Assembly (NCBI RefSeq): GCF_900155615.1
Contig: NZ_FUHT01000003.1
Location: forward strand, 248,001 to 312,000
Direction of reading: 5' to 3'
Source of the DNA: Massiliimalia massiliensis
GTDB lineage: Bacteria; Bacillota; Clostridia; Oscillospirales; Ruminococcaceae
DNA length: 64,000 bases
Under the pieces are notes generated by a model. The model did not search any database. It saw only the letters and a list, made by a program, of their open reading frames with translations, and had not been told where the DNA came from. Made by a program: the position numbers and the translations under genes. This document shows, one piece after another, positions 34,088 to 42,981 of this stretch (its first letter is position 1; each line of letters begins with the position of its first letter).

Positions 34088-34126
34088 CCAGCGCTGTACG
34101 GATATTCTGTACAGCGCTGATATTTT
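34088..34126 (+). terminator. Rho-independent terminator
   Basis: CAGCGCTGTAC and GTACAGCGCTG arms form an 11-bp stem followed by ATATTTT. Confidence 0.85.
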
Positions 34127-34334
34127 AAAGCGGAAGAGAGAGGCTTGCCTCCTTAAATTTTGATACTATATGGTCAGGTATGCAGACTGTATCTTGTTTT
34201 TCTTTCCTACATTCTTTATAATAAGGATATCAGAACGAGACATCATTTGAACTATAGGACGATCTATACGAGATTTCCAGCTTGTATTATGGGATGACCA
34301 GAGGATTTGATTTGGGAAAAGTAGAGGATAAATA

Positions 34335-37300
34335 ATGGAGTATCGAGGATGTCAGGAGAAAATCGACCGGGTGAAAGCGGAAGCCAGCCGGATGATGCAT
34401 CTGCATTATTGTGAAAATGATGTGGAGGGTGTTATTGCGACCTTTGGCCCGGAGATTAGCTGGTTTGGGGCCGGGGAGGAGCAGTATGCGGTTGGCAGGG
34501 AACAGGTCGCCTCATTTTTCAGACAATTTAAAGGCGCTATTGCGAAATGCACTGTCACCGAGGAAGACTATGATGTAATTGAAGGAGCACAGAATCTTTT
34601 TATCTGTACGGGACGGATGTGGATTGCTACAGATCCTGCAACAGAAATGTATCTGAAGGTGCATCAACGTATGACCTTTGTATTCCGGTGGGCGGATGCA
34701 GAGCCGGAATGTATTCATCTGCACTGCTCCAACCCCTACATGGAGCTTCTGGAAAATGAGCAGTTTCCGGATGGCATTGGCAGACAATCCTATGAATACG
34801 TTCAGGAGAGTCTGAGGCAGCTTGAATCAGAAATGAAACAAAAAAACCATCAGCTAGAGATAATTATGTCGTCTGTTTCGGGTGGCTTGGCAATCTGTGA
34901 GGCTTCCGATCCTTATCGCTATCTTTATGTCAGCAATGACGCGGCGGCTTTGTTTGGATATACAGTAGAGGAGTTTTTGCAGGTGACCGGCGGCAATGGG
35001 GTTGGTGCAATTTATCCGCCGGATCGTGAGATGGTACGCAAAGGCTTTGCTGAGGATTTTCAAAATGGCAGGAAGGAATATTCACGGAAATATCGCGTCC
35101 GGTGTAAGGACGGGTCTCTTAAGTGGGTGTTGGACAGCGGCAGGAAATCTAAGGATGAAAATGGGCAGACCATCCTCAATACACTCTATCTTGACGTTAC
35201 GGATGCGGAGCACGGCGCCGAGAATATGCGGCGTCAACAGGAACTGCTTAGCAGTATCTATAACACGGTACCCTGCGGTATTCTCAGGCTGTTGAAAAAG
35301 GAAGATGAGTTCGAACTGGTTTCGATTAACCCTGCAGCGGTTACCCTGCTTGGATGCGATCCGCTTACTGTGGAGCAGCGCGATTGGAGTCAGGGCATCG
35401 CTGATACGGTTTATCCTGAGGATAGTCATATTTTGCGCGACTCTTATCGGTCATTGCGGCAGGTGGGAGACCGGGTGTGGCTGGAATACCGTGTAATCTG
35501 GCCGGATGGGAGTATTCATTGGCTGAAAGGAAGCAATGCGCTTCTGCGGCTGTCGGATGAAACTCAGGTAATCCAGAGAATGTTTATTGACGTTACGGAA
35601 AGCAGGGAACTGGAAGAACAGCTGAAGCGGGAAAGAGAAATGTACCGGCTGGCAATGGAAAGCAGCTCCGATGTTATGTACGAATATACGATGGAGACTG
35701 ATACGTTCATCGCTTATGAGCCGCAAATAGACGAGCATGGAAAAAGCTATGTGGAGATGAATGAATTCCCGGACTATCAAAAGCTTTTGAAAAGGGAAAA
35801 GGTGATTCATCCGGAGGATCTCCCCAAGGCTTTGCATAACATCTGCGGCGGAGGGGGAGAAGCGTTTGACTGCCGCTTTCGTACACCGCAGGTGCCGGAG
35901 GAGGATGGTTATTGGTGGTATCATGTTACCGGTAAGGTGATACGCCGGCATGGCGCTCCCTGCCAAGTTGTTGGAACCATTCGAAATATTCAAAAGGAAA
36001 AGCAGGAGCTGAGTGCCAATATCCAACAGCTTGAGATGAATCAATCTGCGATCCGTGCAGTCAACAGTGCCTATCTTGGGATTTACTATGTAGATATCCG
36101 GGGTGACTGGAGCTATGGCATCCGTCTGCCGGGGATGGCAGGAACATTATTGCGTTATGAACGTCAGGATGGGTTTTTTGAAAACACTCGGGCATATCTT
36201 AAAAACTGTGTGGCCGAACAGGATCAGGAACGGCTTTCTATATTACTGGACTCGGAAGAGCTAAACCGTTCTCTGCACAGCGTGAATGACAGCATATCGA
36301 TAGAATATTGGGAAGAGCGCCAGGGAGCGGGGCGTTGGCTGCGGATGGAAATTTATCTGGCTGAACGGGATAAGGAACAGGTGGGCAGCCTGGTTCTAAG
36401 CTTTCGGAATGTAACAGAGGAACACCGTCAGGAGCTGGAGCGCAAGCAGGAAGAGGAGCTGGCAAAGCATGCGCTGCAGGAAGCCTATGAGGCGGCGAGG
36501 CGCGCGAATCTGGCAAAAAGCGACTTCCTTTCCCGTATGTCCCATGATATCAGGACACCAATGAACGCAGTAGTCGGTATGACGAGTATTGCCGAACAGA
36601 ATTTATCGGATCCAGAGAAGGTCAAAAATTGCTTGGCAAAGATACGTTTGTCCAGCGATCATCTGCTTCAGCTTCTTAATGAAGTTCTAGATATGTCTAA
36701 GATTGAAAGCGGGAATACCCAGCTCAATATTGCGCCTTTTCATCTTCATCAGCTGCTGGAGGAAACGGAAGGAATTATCCTTCAGGAGACAGAAGGCAAA
36801 AATCAAAGGCTCACTGTAGAGATTGGGCAGCTGATACATGATAATGTAGAGGGAGATATGGTTCGCATAAGGCAGATCCTGCTGAATCTGCTGACAAACG
36901 CCGTGAAATATACGCCGGAGCATGGAACCATTCGGCTGATTGTCAATGAGCTGCTCAGCTCGGACAGTGGAATTGGCTGTTATCAGTTTATCGTCGAGGA
37001 CAACGGGTATGGAATTTCAGAGGAGTTTATGGAAAAACTCTTTGAACCCTTTGAACGGGCAGAGGACGCCCGTACCAGTTCAGTGCAGGGTACTGGCCTG
37101 GGTCTGTCAATTGCCCAAAGCCTGGTTCGTATGATGAACGGAACGATTGAGGTGGAAAGCCGGCTGAATCAGGGCTCCCGCTTTATTACAACAATTTACC
37201 TGCGGCTTTCTAATGCTTTGCGGGAAAAGGAAAACGTTAAAAGTTTATCACAGGCGCCGCTTTCTTCAGATCGTCAATGGAGAATTTTGTTGGTAGACGA

Positions 37301-37658
37301 TAACGACCTAAACCGGGAAATCGCACGGGAGCTTCTTGAAATGGAAGGTCTGATTGTAGAAGAGGCTGCAAATGGGCAAGCTGCTCTTGATCGATTTTAT
37401 GATTCGCTCCCGGCGTACTATGACCTGATTCTGATGGATATTCAGATGCCGGTGATGAATGGCTATGAAGCCGCCAAAGCGATTCGAAAGCTGCAACGGC
37501 CGGACGCTTCCCAGATTCCTATTATTGCGCTAACCGCAAATGCATTTGCGGATGATATTTATGCTGCGCAGCAGGCGGGAATGAATATGCATCTTGCCAA
37601 ACCATTGGATATCCGACAGATGATGGCGGCGCTTCGGCAATGGCTGGAAAAAGAATAG
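34335..37658 (+). CDS. Hybrid sensor histidine kinase with NTF2-like and PAS domains
   Basis: The 1107-residue protein has an N-terminal SnoaL/NTF2-like domain (about 1-140), a run of PAS/PAC segments (about 175-700; FGYTVEEFLQ, WLEYRVIWPDGSIHWLKG), a HisKA domain with His737 in MSHDIRTPMNAV, and a HATPase domain (NLLTNAVKYTPEHG, GTGLGLSIAQ). It ends with a receiver domain whose phosphate acceptor is Asp1035 (LILMDIQMPVMNG). No membrane helix is visible, so it should sense a cytosolic signal. It is a single gene with no adjacent response regulator and is flanked by terminators. Confidence 0.93.
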   Translation: MEYRGCQEKIDRVKAEASRMMHLHYCENDVEGVIATFGPEISWFGAGEEQYAVGREQVASFFRQFKGAIAKCTVTEEDYDVIEGAQNLFICTGRMWIATDPATEMYLKVHQRMTFVFRWADAEPECIHLHCSNPYMELLENEQFPDGIGRQSYEYVQESLRQLESEMKQKNHQLEIIMSSVSGGLAICEASDPYRYLYVSNDAAALFGYTVEEFLQVTGGNGVGAIYPPDREMVRKGFAEDFQNGRKEYSRKYRVRCKDGSLKWVLDSGRKSKDENGQTILNTLYLDVTDAEHGAENMRRQQELLSSIYNTVPCGILRLLKKEDEFELVSINPAAVTLLGCDPLTVEQRDWSQGIADTVYPEDSHILRDSYRSLRQVGDRVWLEYRVIWPDGSIHWLKGSNALLRLSDETQVIQRMFIDVTESRELEEQLKREREMYRLAMESSSDVMYEYTMETDTFIAYEPQIDEHGKSYVEMNEFPDYQKLLKREKVIHPEDLPKALHNICGGGGEAFDCRFRTPQVPEEDGYWWYHVTGKVIRRHGAPCQVVGTIRNIQKEKQELSANIQQLEMNQSAIRAVNSAYLGIYYVDIRGDWSYGIRLPGMAGTLLRYERQDGFFENTRAYLKNCVAEQDQERLSILLDSEELNRSLHSVNDSISIEYWEERQGAGRWLRMEIYLAERDKEQVGSLVLSFRNVTEEHRQELERKQEEELAKHALQEAYEAARRANLAKSDFLSRMSHDIRTPMNAVVGMTSIAEQNLSDPEKVKNCLAKIRLSSDHLLQLLNEVLDMSKIESGNTQLNIAPFHLHQLLEETEGIILQETEGKNQRLTVEIGQLIHDNVEGDMVRIRQILLNLLTNAVKYTPEHGTIRLIVNELLSSDSGIGCYQFIVEDNGYGISEEFMEKLFEPFERAEDARTSSVQGTGLGLSIAQSLVRMMNGTIEVESRLNQGSRFITTIYLRLSNALREKENVKSLSQAPLSSDRQWRILLVDDNDLNREIARELLEMEGLIVEEAANGQAALDRFYDSLPAYYDLILMDIQMPVMNGYEAAKAIRKLQRPDASQIPIIALTANAFADDIYAAQQAGMNMHLAKPLDIRQMMAALRQWLEKE

Positions 37659-37678
37659 AGTAACTATCGGATAAAATA

Positions 37679-37717
37679 AAAATAGGAAGTGAAGCTATTA
37701 GCTTCACTTCCTATTTT
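37679..37717. terminator. Bidirectional terminator
   Basis: AAAATAGGAAGTGAAGCT and AGCTTCACTTCCTATTTT pair almost without loop, with A/T runs on both sides, between convergent genes. Confidence 0.88.
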
Positions 37718-37721
37718 CTGC

Positions 37722-38612
37722 TTATGGGAGCCGCAGCACGGACGGATCAAAGCTGGAAAGATTGGCAACACCGGTTCTTGCCATGATTCCTTTAAGCTGT
37801 GTAGTCATAAGCCTGATCGTCTCAGCAACACCCTCTGCACCCTGCTCCGACAGCGGCTTCATCAGCTTTCGTCCTACAGAGACAGCCGTTGCGCCTAATG
37901 ACAGGGCTTTAAAAGCATCTGCTCCGTTTTCCATACAACAATCGACGAAAACAGCGAGCTTCCCATTTACGGCTTTCATAATTTCCGGCAGGATCATCAA
38001 CGGGGGAACCGCATAATCGATGATACCGTTGTGATGGGAAAGGACGATTCCAGATGCTCCGATCTCCGCGCATTTTTCCGCGTCAACCCTGCTCAGCACC
38101 CCTTTCACAATAAAGGGTAAAGAGGTCATGCCCGCATAGCGCTTCAGATCGTCAAGCGTTTTAGGACGCATTGGAAATCCCAGGATGTTGTCATATTCCC
38201 CTTTTTTGTTAAACGCATGGTCAATGTCCATCCCTACAGCAAACGCTCCGCAGTCCTCCGCGTGCCGAATTTTTTCACAGATCAGGTTTTCGTCTTCATA
38301 TGGCTTGATGATTTTGATTACCTTGGCACCGGTAGCGACCATGTCTTCGAGCTCTTTGGTATCACCCATCCCAGTAAAGACTATGGCATTTGCCATTGCG
38401 CCGCCCCGTGCGAATTCGACCATCCCATGTTCGGAATCCTTCCCCAAATGGGATAATGCCGCAGTAGTAATCGGCGTTGCGAATTCTTCCCCAAACAGGC
38501 GAAAGGTGGTATCCGGCAGAGTATTATCAATATGCCTCATTTCAATAAGGATAGAGTCCAGATAATTCCGGGTAATCTCGTTTGAACTGGCTGGATTTCC
38601 TGCTGTGTTCAT
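37722..38612 (-). CDS. FMN-dependent alpha-hydroxyacid oxidase/dehydrogenase-like protein
   Basis: The 296-residue TIM-barrel protein resembles the lactate/glycolate oxidase family: TTAALSHLGKDSEHGMVEFARGGA, LPFIVKGVLSRVDAEKCAEIGASGIVLSHHNG, then AVFVDCCMENGADAFKALSLGATAVSVGRKLMKPL with the C-terminal phosphate-binding part. It is shorter than the usual 360-380 residues and has SHHNG where classic members have SNHGGR, so substrate use may differ. A TTGACA-TACAAT promoter lies upstream. Confidence 0.83.
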   Translation of the reverse strand: MNTAGNPASSNEITRNYLDSILIEMRHIDNTLPDTTFRLFGEEFATPITTAALSHLGKDSEHGMVEFARGGAMANAIVFTGMGDTKELEDMVATGAKVIKIIKPYEDENLICEKIRHAEDCGAFAVGMDIDHAFNKKGEYDNILGFPMRPKTLDDLKRYAGMTSLPFIVKGVLSRVDAEKCAEIGASGIVLSHHNGIIDYAVPPLMILPEIMKAVNGKLAVFVDCCMENGADAFKALSLGATAVSVGRKLMKPLSEQGAEGVAETIRLMTTQLKGIMARTGVANLSSFDPSVLRLP

Positions 38613-38698
38613 CTCGTTCCCTCCATTTTAATCAAATCAGTTGAAAAGTATGCTGTTGTTTTGACAGAATCTGTATAGGCCTGTCTTTCATTAATTCT

Positions 38699-38727
38699 AT
38701 TGTAACCGGGACAGAGCAATGTGTCAA
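38699..38727 (-). promoter_or_regulatory. Promoter of the hydroxyacid oxidase gene
   Basis: The minus strand has TTGACA (38727-38722), 17 bases, then TACAAT (38704-38699). Confidence 0.75.
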
Positions 38728-38797
38728 ATACTCTCTCCCCCACAATAGCGGCCAAATAAGTACCGTATTTTAGAGAAATCTTTGTTATCTTCACTGT

Positions 38798-38826
38798 TTG
38801 ACAGGGAAGAAGGAAAGAGGTATAAT
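38798..38826 (+). promoter_or_regulatory. Promoter of the MarR-MATE operon
   Basis: TTGACA, 17 bases, TATAAT: a full consensus promoter. Its -10 box overlaps the start of the palindrome at 38824-38874. Confidence 0.85.
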
Positions 38827-38875
38827 AGTTCGCAGAAAAATAGTTTTCTGAAAAACTATTTTTCTGCGAACTATT
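38824..38875. promoter_or_regulatory. Long perfect palindrome, probable MarR operator
   Basis: Two arms of about 23-24 bases (each holding ATAGTTCGCAGAAAAATAG or its complement) flank a short centre. The operator begins in the -10 box and covers the transcription start, the expected place for autorepression by the MarR protein. Confidence 0.8.
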
Positions 38876-38902
38876 ATGGACTGGTCAGAGAGGATGTCTA
38901 AT

Positions 38903-39352
38903 ATGGCGCATACCACCGATTTGTTAATGAGTATACGAAGAATTGCCAGGCTGTATGAGGGGATGCTGAAGAAGATCAGCGGCCGGTATCAGCTCACGCC
39001 GATTGAAGCCAATATTATCAGCTTCCTTCAGAATAATCCGGGAAAAGATACTGCCGTGGACATTGTTGAGCTGCGAATGCTATCCAAGGGCGCAGTGTCG
39101 CAGGCAGTAGAAAGCCTGATCCAAAAATCCTTGCTCCAGCGCAGGCAGGATACGGTTGACCGCAGGAAAATCCATCTGTCCATTTTACCGGCGGCAAGGC
39201 CGATAACAGAGGAGATAGACGCCCTGCGCCTGGAATTCCGGGAAATTGTATTTTCCGGTTTTACAGAGGAGGAACGGGAACTGTTTTTTGCGTTGAATGA
39301 CAGGATTATGGCAAATACAAAATCAGCATTGGAAAGAGGAGAATCGGTGTGA
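38903..39352 (+). CDS. MarR family transcriptional regulator
   Basis: The roughly 149-residue protein has the winged-helix fold (LTPIEANIISFLQNNPGKDTAVDIVELRMLSKGAVSQAVESLIQKSLLQRRQDTVDRRKIHLSILPAA). I prefer the ATG at 38903, which has GAGAGG nine bases before; an earlier in-frame ATG at 38876 abuts the operator and has no ribosome site. It overlaps the MATE gene by 4 bases and probably represses both genes until a toxic ligand binds. Confidence 0.9.
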   Translation: MAHTTDLLMSIRRIARLYEGMLKKISGRYQLTPIEANIISFLQNNPGKDTAVDIVELRMLSKGAVSQAVESLIQKSLLQRRQDTVDRRKIHLSILPAARPITEEIDALRLEFREIVFSGFTEEERELFFALNDRIMANTKSALERGESV

Positions 39353-40719
39353 ACGAGGAGAAGGACTTTTTAGGGAAAGAACCGATTGGCAGGCTGTTGC
39401 TGAGGCTGGCGCTTCCGACTGTGGCGGCGCAGGTGATCAACATGCTTTATAATATTGTGGACCGAATTTATATTGGCCATATCCCAGGGATCGGTGCAAT
39501 GGCGCTGACTGGCGTCGGTGTATGTATGCCGCTGATCATGATTGTGACGGCCTTCGCCGCCTTGGTCGGGAACGGCGGAGCGCCGAGGGCTTCTATCTTT
39601 ATGGGGAAGGATGATTACGAATCTGCGGAAAAAACACTTGGAAACTGCTTTACCCTGCAAATTATCATCTCTGCCGTTTTGACTGCTATCCTTCTCTTGT
39701 GGAATCGTGATTTTCTCATGGCGTTTGGCGCCAGTGAAAATACGATTGAATATGGCGTCAGCTATATGAATATCTATGCTGTTGGGACGATTTTCGTCCA
39801 GCTCACTCTGGGAATGAATGCCTTTATTACCGCACAGGGATTTGCAAAGACCGGCATGCTCTCGGTTTTAATTGGTGCGGTAGCTAATATCATCCTTGAT
39901 CCGATTTTTATTTTCGGCTTTCATATGGGAGTGCGGGGCGCCGCCTTGGCAACCATTCTGTCGCAGGCAATGTCCTGCGCCTGGGTTCTGGTATTTCTGT
40001 TCGGGAAAAAGACCTTCCTGAAAATCCGCCGGCGTAACCTGGGACTAAAGGCAAGGGTAATTTTCCCCAGTGTCGCGTTAGGAGTCTCTGTCTTTATCAT
40101 GCAGGCGAGTGAGAGCATCATCTCTATTTGCTTTAATTCCTCTCTGCTCCGGTACGGCGGGGATATTGCTGTCGGCGCAATGACTATTCTGACCAGCGTC
40201 ATGCAGTTTGCCATGCTTCCGCTGCAGGGGCTGGGACAGGGGGCGCAGCCGATTATCAGCTATAATTATGGCGCGAAGAATTTTGACAGAGTAAAAGCGG
40301 CTTTCAAGCTGCTGCTGAAAGCCAGCCTGTTTTATTCCACTCTGCTGTGGCTTTGTGTGATGCTGTTCCCGCAGGCATTTGCAGCGATGTTTACTACAGA
40401 TACACAGTTATTAGAGTTTACACAAACGGCGCTCCGTGTCTATATGGGATGCCTGCTGCTGTTCGGGATTCAAATAGCGTGTCAAATGACCTTTAATTCT
40501 CTTGGAAATGCTATGGCGTCAATTGTAGTGGCGGTGATGCGGAAATTTGTCCTTCTGATTCCATTGATCTATCTGCTGCCGCATATTTTCTCTGAGAATC
40601 AGACGATGTCGGTCTATATGGCGGAGCCGATTGCAGACTTTATCGCAGTTACCTTTACCGCAGTTTTATTTGCTTTTCAGTTTAAAAAAGCGATGAAGGC
40701 CGACCATGTTATCCGGTAG
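39349..40719 (+). CDS. MATE family multidrug exporter
   Basis: The 456-residue membrane protein has about 12 hydrophobic segments and MATE signatures (RLLLRLALPTVAAQVINMLYNIVDRIYIGH, GANAFITAQGFAKTGMLSVLIGAVANIILDPIFIFGFHMGVRGAALATILSQ-type repeat). It exports drugs or metabolites with Na+ or H+. The start is GTG with GAGGAG upstream, overlapping the marR stop. It is co-transcribed with and likely regulated by the MarR protein. Confidence 0.93.
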   Translation: MNEEKDFLGKEPIGRLLLRLALPTVAAQVINMLYNIVDRIYIGHIPGIGAMALTGVGVCMPLIMIVTAFAALVGNGGAPRASIFMGKDDYESAEKTLGNCFTLQIIISAVLTAILLLWNRDFLMAFGASENTIEYGVSYMNIYAVGTIFVQLTLGMNAFITAQGFAKTGMLSVLIGAVANIILDPIFIFGFHMGVRGAALATILSQAMSCAWVLVFLFGKKTFLKIRRRNLGLKARVIFPSVALGVSVFIMQASESIISICFNSSLLRYGGDIAVGAMTILTSVMQFAMLPLQGLGQGAQPIISYNYGAKNFDRVKAAFKLLLKASLFYSTLLWLCVMLFPQAFAAMFTTDTQLLEFTQTALRVYMGCLLLFGIQIACQMTFNSLGNAMASIVVAVMRKFVLLIPLIYLLPHIFSENQTMSVYMAEPIADFIAVTFTAVLFAFQFKKAMKADHVIR

Positions 40720-40770
40720 GGAATTGCCCCCGGATTCATATGAGAACGTTTTTATTGGCGCAGAGCAGAT

Positions 40771-40812
40771 AAAAAGGTGGGTAGTTCCAGTTTGGAACTA
40801 CCCACCTTTTTC
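40771..40812. terminator. Bidirectional terminator
   Basis: AAAAAGGTGGGTAGTTCC and GGAACTACCCACCTTTTT arms serve both the MATE gene and the convergent Gfo/Idh/MocA gene. Confidence 0.88.
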
Positions 40813-40822
40813 GATTGTCCTT

Positions 40823-41974
40823 TTAGTCTGTGACCGTCACCCAGCGTTTTGTTTGGCTGCTTGCTACGATTGCATCGATCACGCTCATGATATGATGTCC
40901 GTCCTCAAAGGTCGCATAGTCTGTGTCAGTGTTGCCCGGTATCAGAATGGACTGATAAAAAGCATTAAAATTATTGAGAATCGCGTCATGGAAGCCTTCC
41001 GGATGTCCGCTCGGAAGATGAGTATACTGGTTTGCAAAATGAAAGCTGTTGGGATTTCGCATCTCAGTCTGATTGGCTTGGTCGCGGTAGCCGAGCCAAG
41101 CACGGTCGCTCTCCTGCTGAGACCAGGACCATGACAGCTTATCTGTGTTAATTTCAATATTCAGGTCGCATTTATGTCCTGCACTGACCTGAGAAATATA
41201 AAAGATGCCCTGCACGCCATTTTCCATTTTGAGCATAACACAGGCATAATCCTCGGTAGAAACGGTGAAATTTTCATATTGCTGCCCGTCGTCTGCAGAA
41301 GAGGAAAAAGTTTTTACCTGCTTAAGTGGCTTTTTTCGAGTCGGAATGACGGTCACAAGATTCGCCATCACTTCTTTGATCCGCGTACCCAGCAGGGTTT
41401 CGGCAATATCGCACCAGTGAGATCCGATATCTCCCACTGTGCGTGTTTTTCCGGCAACCTTGTTTTCCAGCCGCCAGCTATAGTCGGTATCATATAACAG
41501 CCAGTCCTGCAGGAAATGTCCGTGCACCAGCCGGGGCGTACCCAACTCGTTTTCTTGCATTCGTTTTTTGTATTCCTGGATCAACGGATACATCCGGTAA
41601 TTAAAATCTACGCAGGTTTTAAGGCTGGGCTGCGCCTTGCTGATTTCCAGCAGGGCTGCGGTTTCTTCGGAAGTCATGCCCAGTGGCTTTTCACAGAGGA
41701 TATGTTTTTCATTTTCCAACGCGAGTCTGTTGATCTCAAAATGCAGATTATTCGGCGTGCAGTTGTGGATTACCTGTATTTCGGGATCTGAGATGATATC
41801 GTGGTAATCATAATAAACCTTCGGAATCTGGAACGTCTTTCCCGCAAGGTCAGCGAACTCCCGGTTGGTGTCACAGATTGCGGCTACTTCGGCAAACGGG
41901 CTTCTGTTGATGGCGTCAATATGGACAGAGCCAATAAAACCAAGCCCGATAATTCCAATTTTCAGCTTTTTCAA
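40823..41974 (-). CDS. Gfo/Idh/MocA family oxidoreductase
   Basis: The 383-residue protein starts at a TTG (41974) six bases after GGAGGG; the N-terminus is then KKLKIGIIGLGFIGSVH, a dinucleotide-binding GxGxxG fold. HILCEKPLGMTSEE carries the catalytic EKP lysine motif. These enzymes oxidise or reduce sugars and inositols with NAD(P). It is the last gene of a leftward group with a YitT protein and a sugar-aminotransferase-type protein, so the substrate may be an amino or keto sugar; this is inference. Confidence 0.9.
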   Translation of the reverse strand: MKKLKIGIIGLGFIGSVHIDAINRSPFAEVAAICDTNREFADLAGKTFQIPKVYYDYHDIISDPEIQVIHNCTPNNLHFEINRLALENEKHILCEKPLGMTSEETAALLEISKAQPSLKTCVDFNYRMYPLIQEYKKRMQENELGTPRLVHGHFLQDWLLYDTDYSWRLENKVAGKTRTVGDIGSHWCDIAETLLGTRIKEVMANLVTVIPTRKKPLKQVKTFSSSADDGQQYENFTVSTEDYACVMLKMENGVQGIFYISQVSAGHKCDLNIEINTDKLSWSWSQQESDRAWLGYRDQANQTEMRNPNSFHFANQYTHLPSGHPEGFHDAILNNFNAFYQSILIPGNTDTDYATFEDGHHIMSVIDAIVASSQTKRWVTVTD

Positions 41975-42021
41975 ATAATTCCCTCCTTCACAATGAGAAA
42001 CTTTCTGACAAAACGTTATCC

Positions 42022-42882
42022 TCAGGCTTGCTCTGTAAAGGAATGAAATCCATTGCCGCACACCTCGCTCGCGTTTCCAATAATCACGAAAGCCTGCGGA
42101 TCAATCTGATGGACCTCTTCCTTTAAGGCAGCTACCTGCTTGTTTTTCACAACTGTCATCAGGATGCCCTTCTCTTTTTTCTGGTACATTCCCTTTCCGG
42201 GAATATAGGTAATCCCTCGTTCTGAGCAGCTAAGCAGGCGCGCGGAAATTTCTTCGGAGCATTCGGTGATAATGTAGCAGAGCTTGGTGTTGTTCCGTCC
42301 GCCGATCACAATATCGCTTACCTTGGAGCTGACCAGGATTACGATCAGCGCGCAAAGGGTATTTTCCGGATTTTTGAGCACCACGCAGCCGATAATAACG
42401 ATCAGGCCATCCAGGATGCCGAGCATTGTGCCGAGAGAGAAATGTTTGAAAAGGCGCATCAAAATCCTCGCCAAAAGCTCTGTGCCCCCGCTGGAAACAG
42501 CATATTTATAAAATAATCCGATTCCAATTCCCTGGCAGATGCCTGCGTAAAAGGAAGCCATCATCAGGTTATCCGTTAAGGAGGGAAGGAACGAAAAAAT
42601 GTCAATGAAAATCCCCAGCAGCCATGTGGTTAAAAAGCATCTTGCAATAAATTTCCATCCCATCATCTTAAATGCCACGATCAGAATCGGGATGTTTATC
42701 AGGGCGCTGGTAATGCCGACTTTTACATTGGTCAGAATTGCGATCAGGGTTGCCGCTCCGGTGACCCCGCCTGTTACAATATGGTGGGGTACCAGAAACA
42801 GATCGATTGAGGCTGCGTAAAATAAACAGCCGACTACCATGAAAAAGTAACGTTTCAATACAAATTTTGTATGATATGTCAT
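42022..42882 (-). CDS. YitT family membrane protein (DUF161/DUF2179)
   Basis: The 286-residue protein has about five to six membrane helices (RYFFMVVGCLFYAASIDLFLVPHHIVTGGVTGAA onward) and a soluble C-terminal DUF2179 domain (GITYIPGKGMYQKKEKGILMTVVKNKQVAALKEEVHQIDPQAFVIIGNASEVCGNGF). The function of the family is not established; a transporter role is often assumed. The ATG at 42882 follows AGAGGAAAC. Confidence 0.92.
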   Translation of the reverse strand: MTYHTKFVLKRYFFMVVGCLFYAASIDLFLVPHHIVTGGVTGAATLIAILTNVKVGITSALINIPILIVAFKMMGWKFIARCFLTTWLLGIFIDIFSFLPSLTDNLMMASFYAGICQGIGIGLFYKYAVSSGGTELLARILMRLFKHFSLGTMLGILDGLIVIIGCVVLKNPENTLCALIVILVSSKVSDIVIGGRNNTKLCYIITECSEEISARLLSCSERGITYIPGKGMYQKKEKGILMTVVKNKQVAALKEEVHQIDPQAFVIIGNASEVCGNGFHSFTEQA

Positions 42883-42930
42883 AATGTTTCCTCTGGTATT
42901 CTGATAAGCCTGAATCAAAACATTTGGTAG

Positions 42931-42974
42931 AAGCAGCTAAGCGGGCAATCTAAATTGCCGCTTAGCTGCTTTTC
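42931..42974 (-). terminator. Terminator or attenuator after the aminotransferase gene
   Basis: AGCAGCTAAGCGGGCAAT and ATTGCCGCTTAGCTGCT arms make a very stable stem between the aminotransferase and YitT genes. The T-run is weaker in the leftward direction, so partial read-through is possible. Confidence 0.7.
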
Positions 42975-42981
42975 GCACGAA

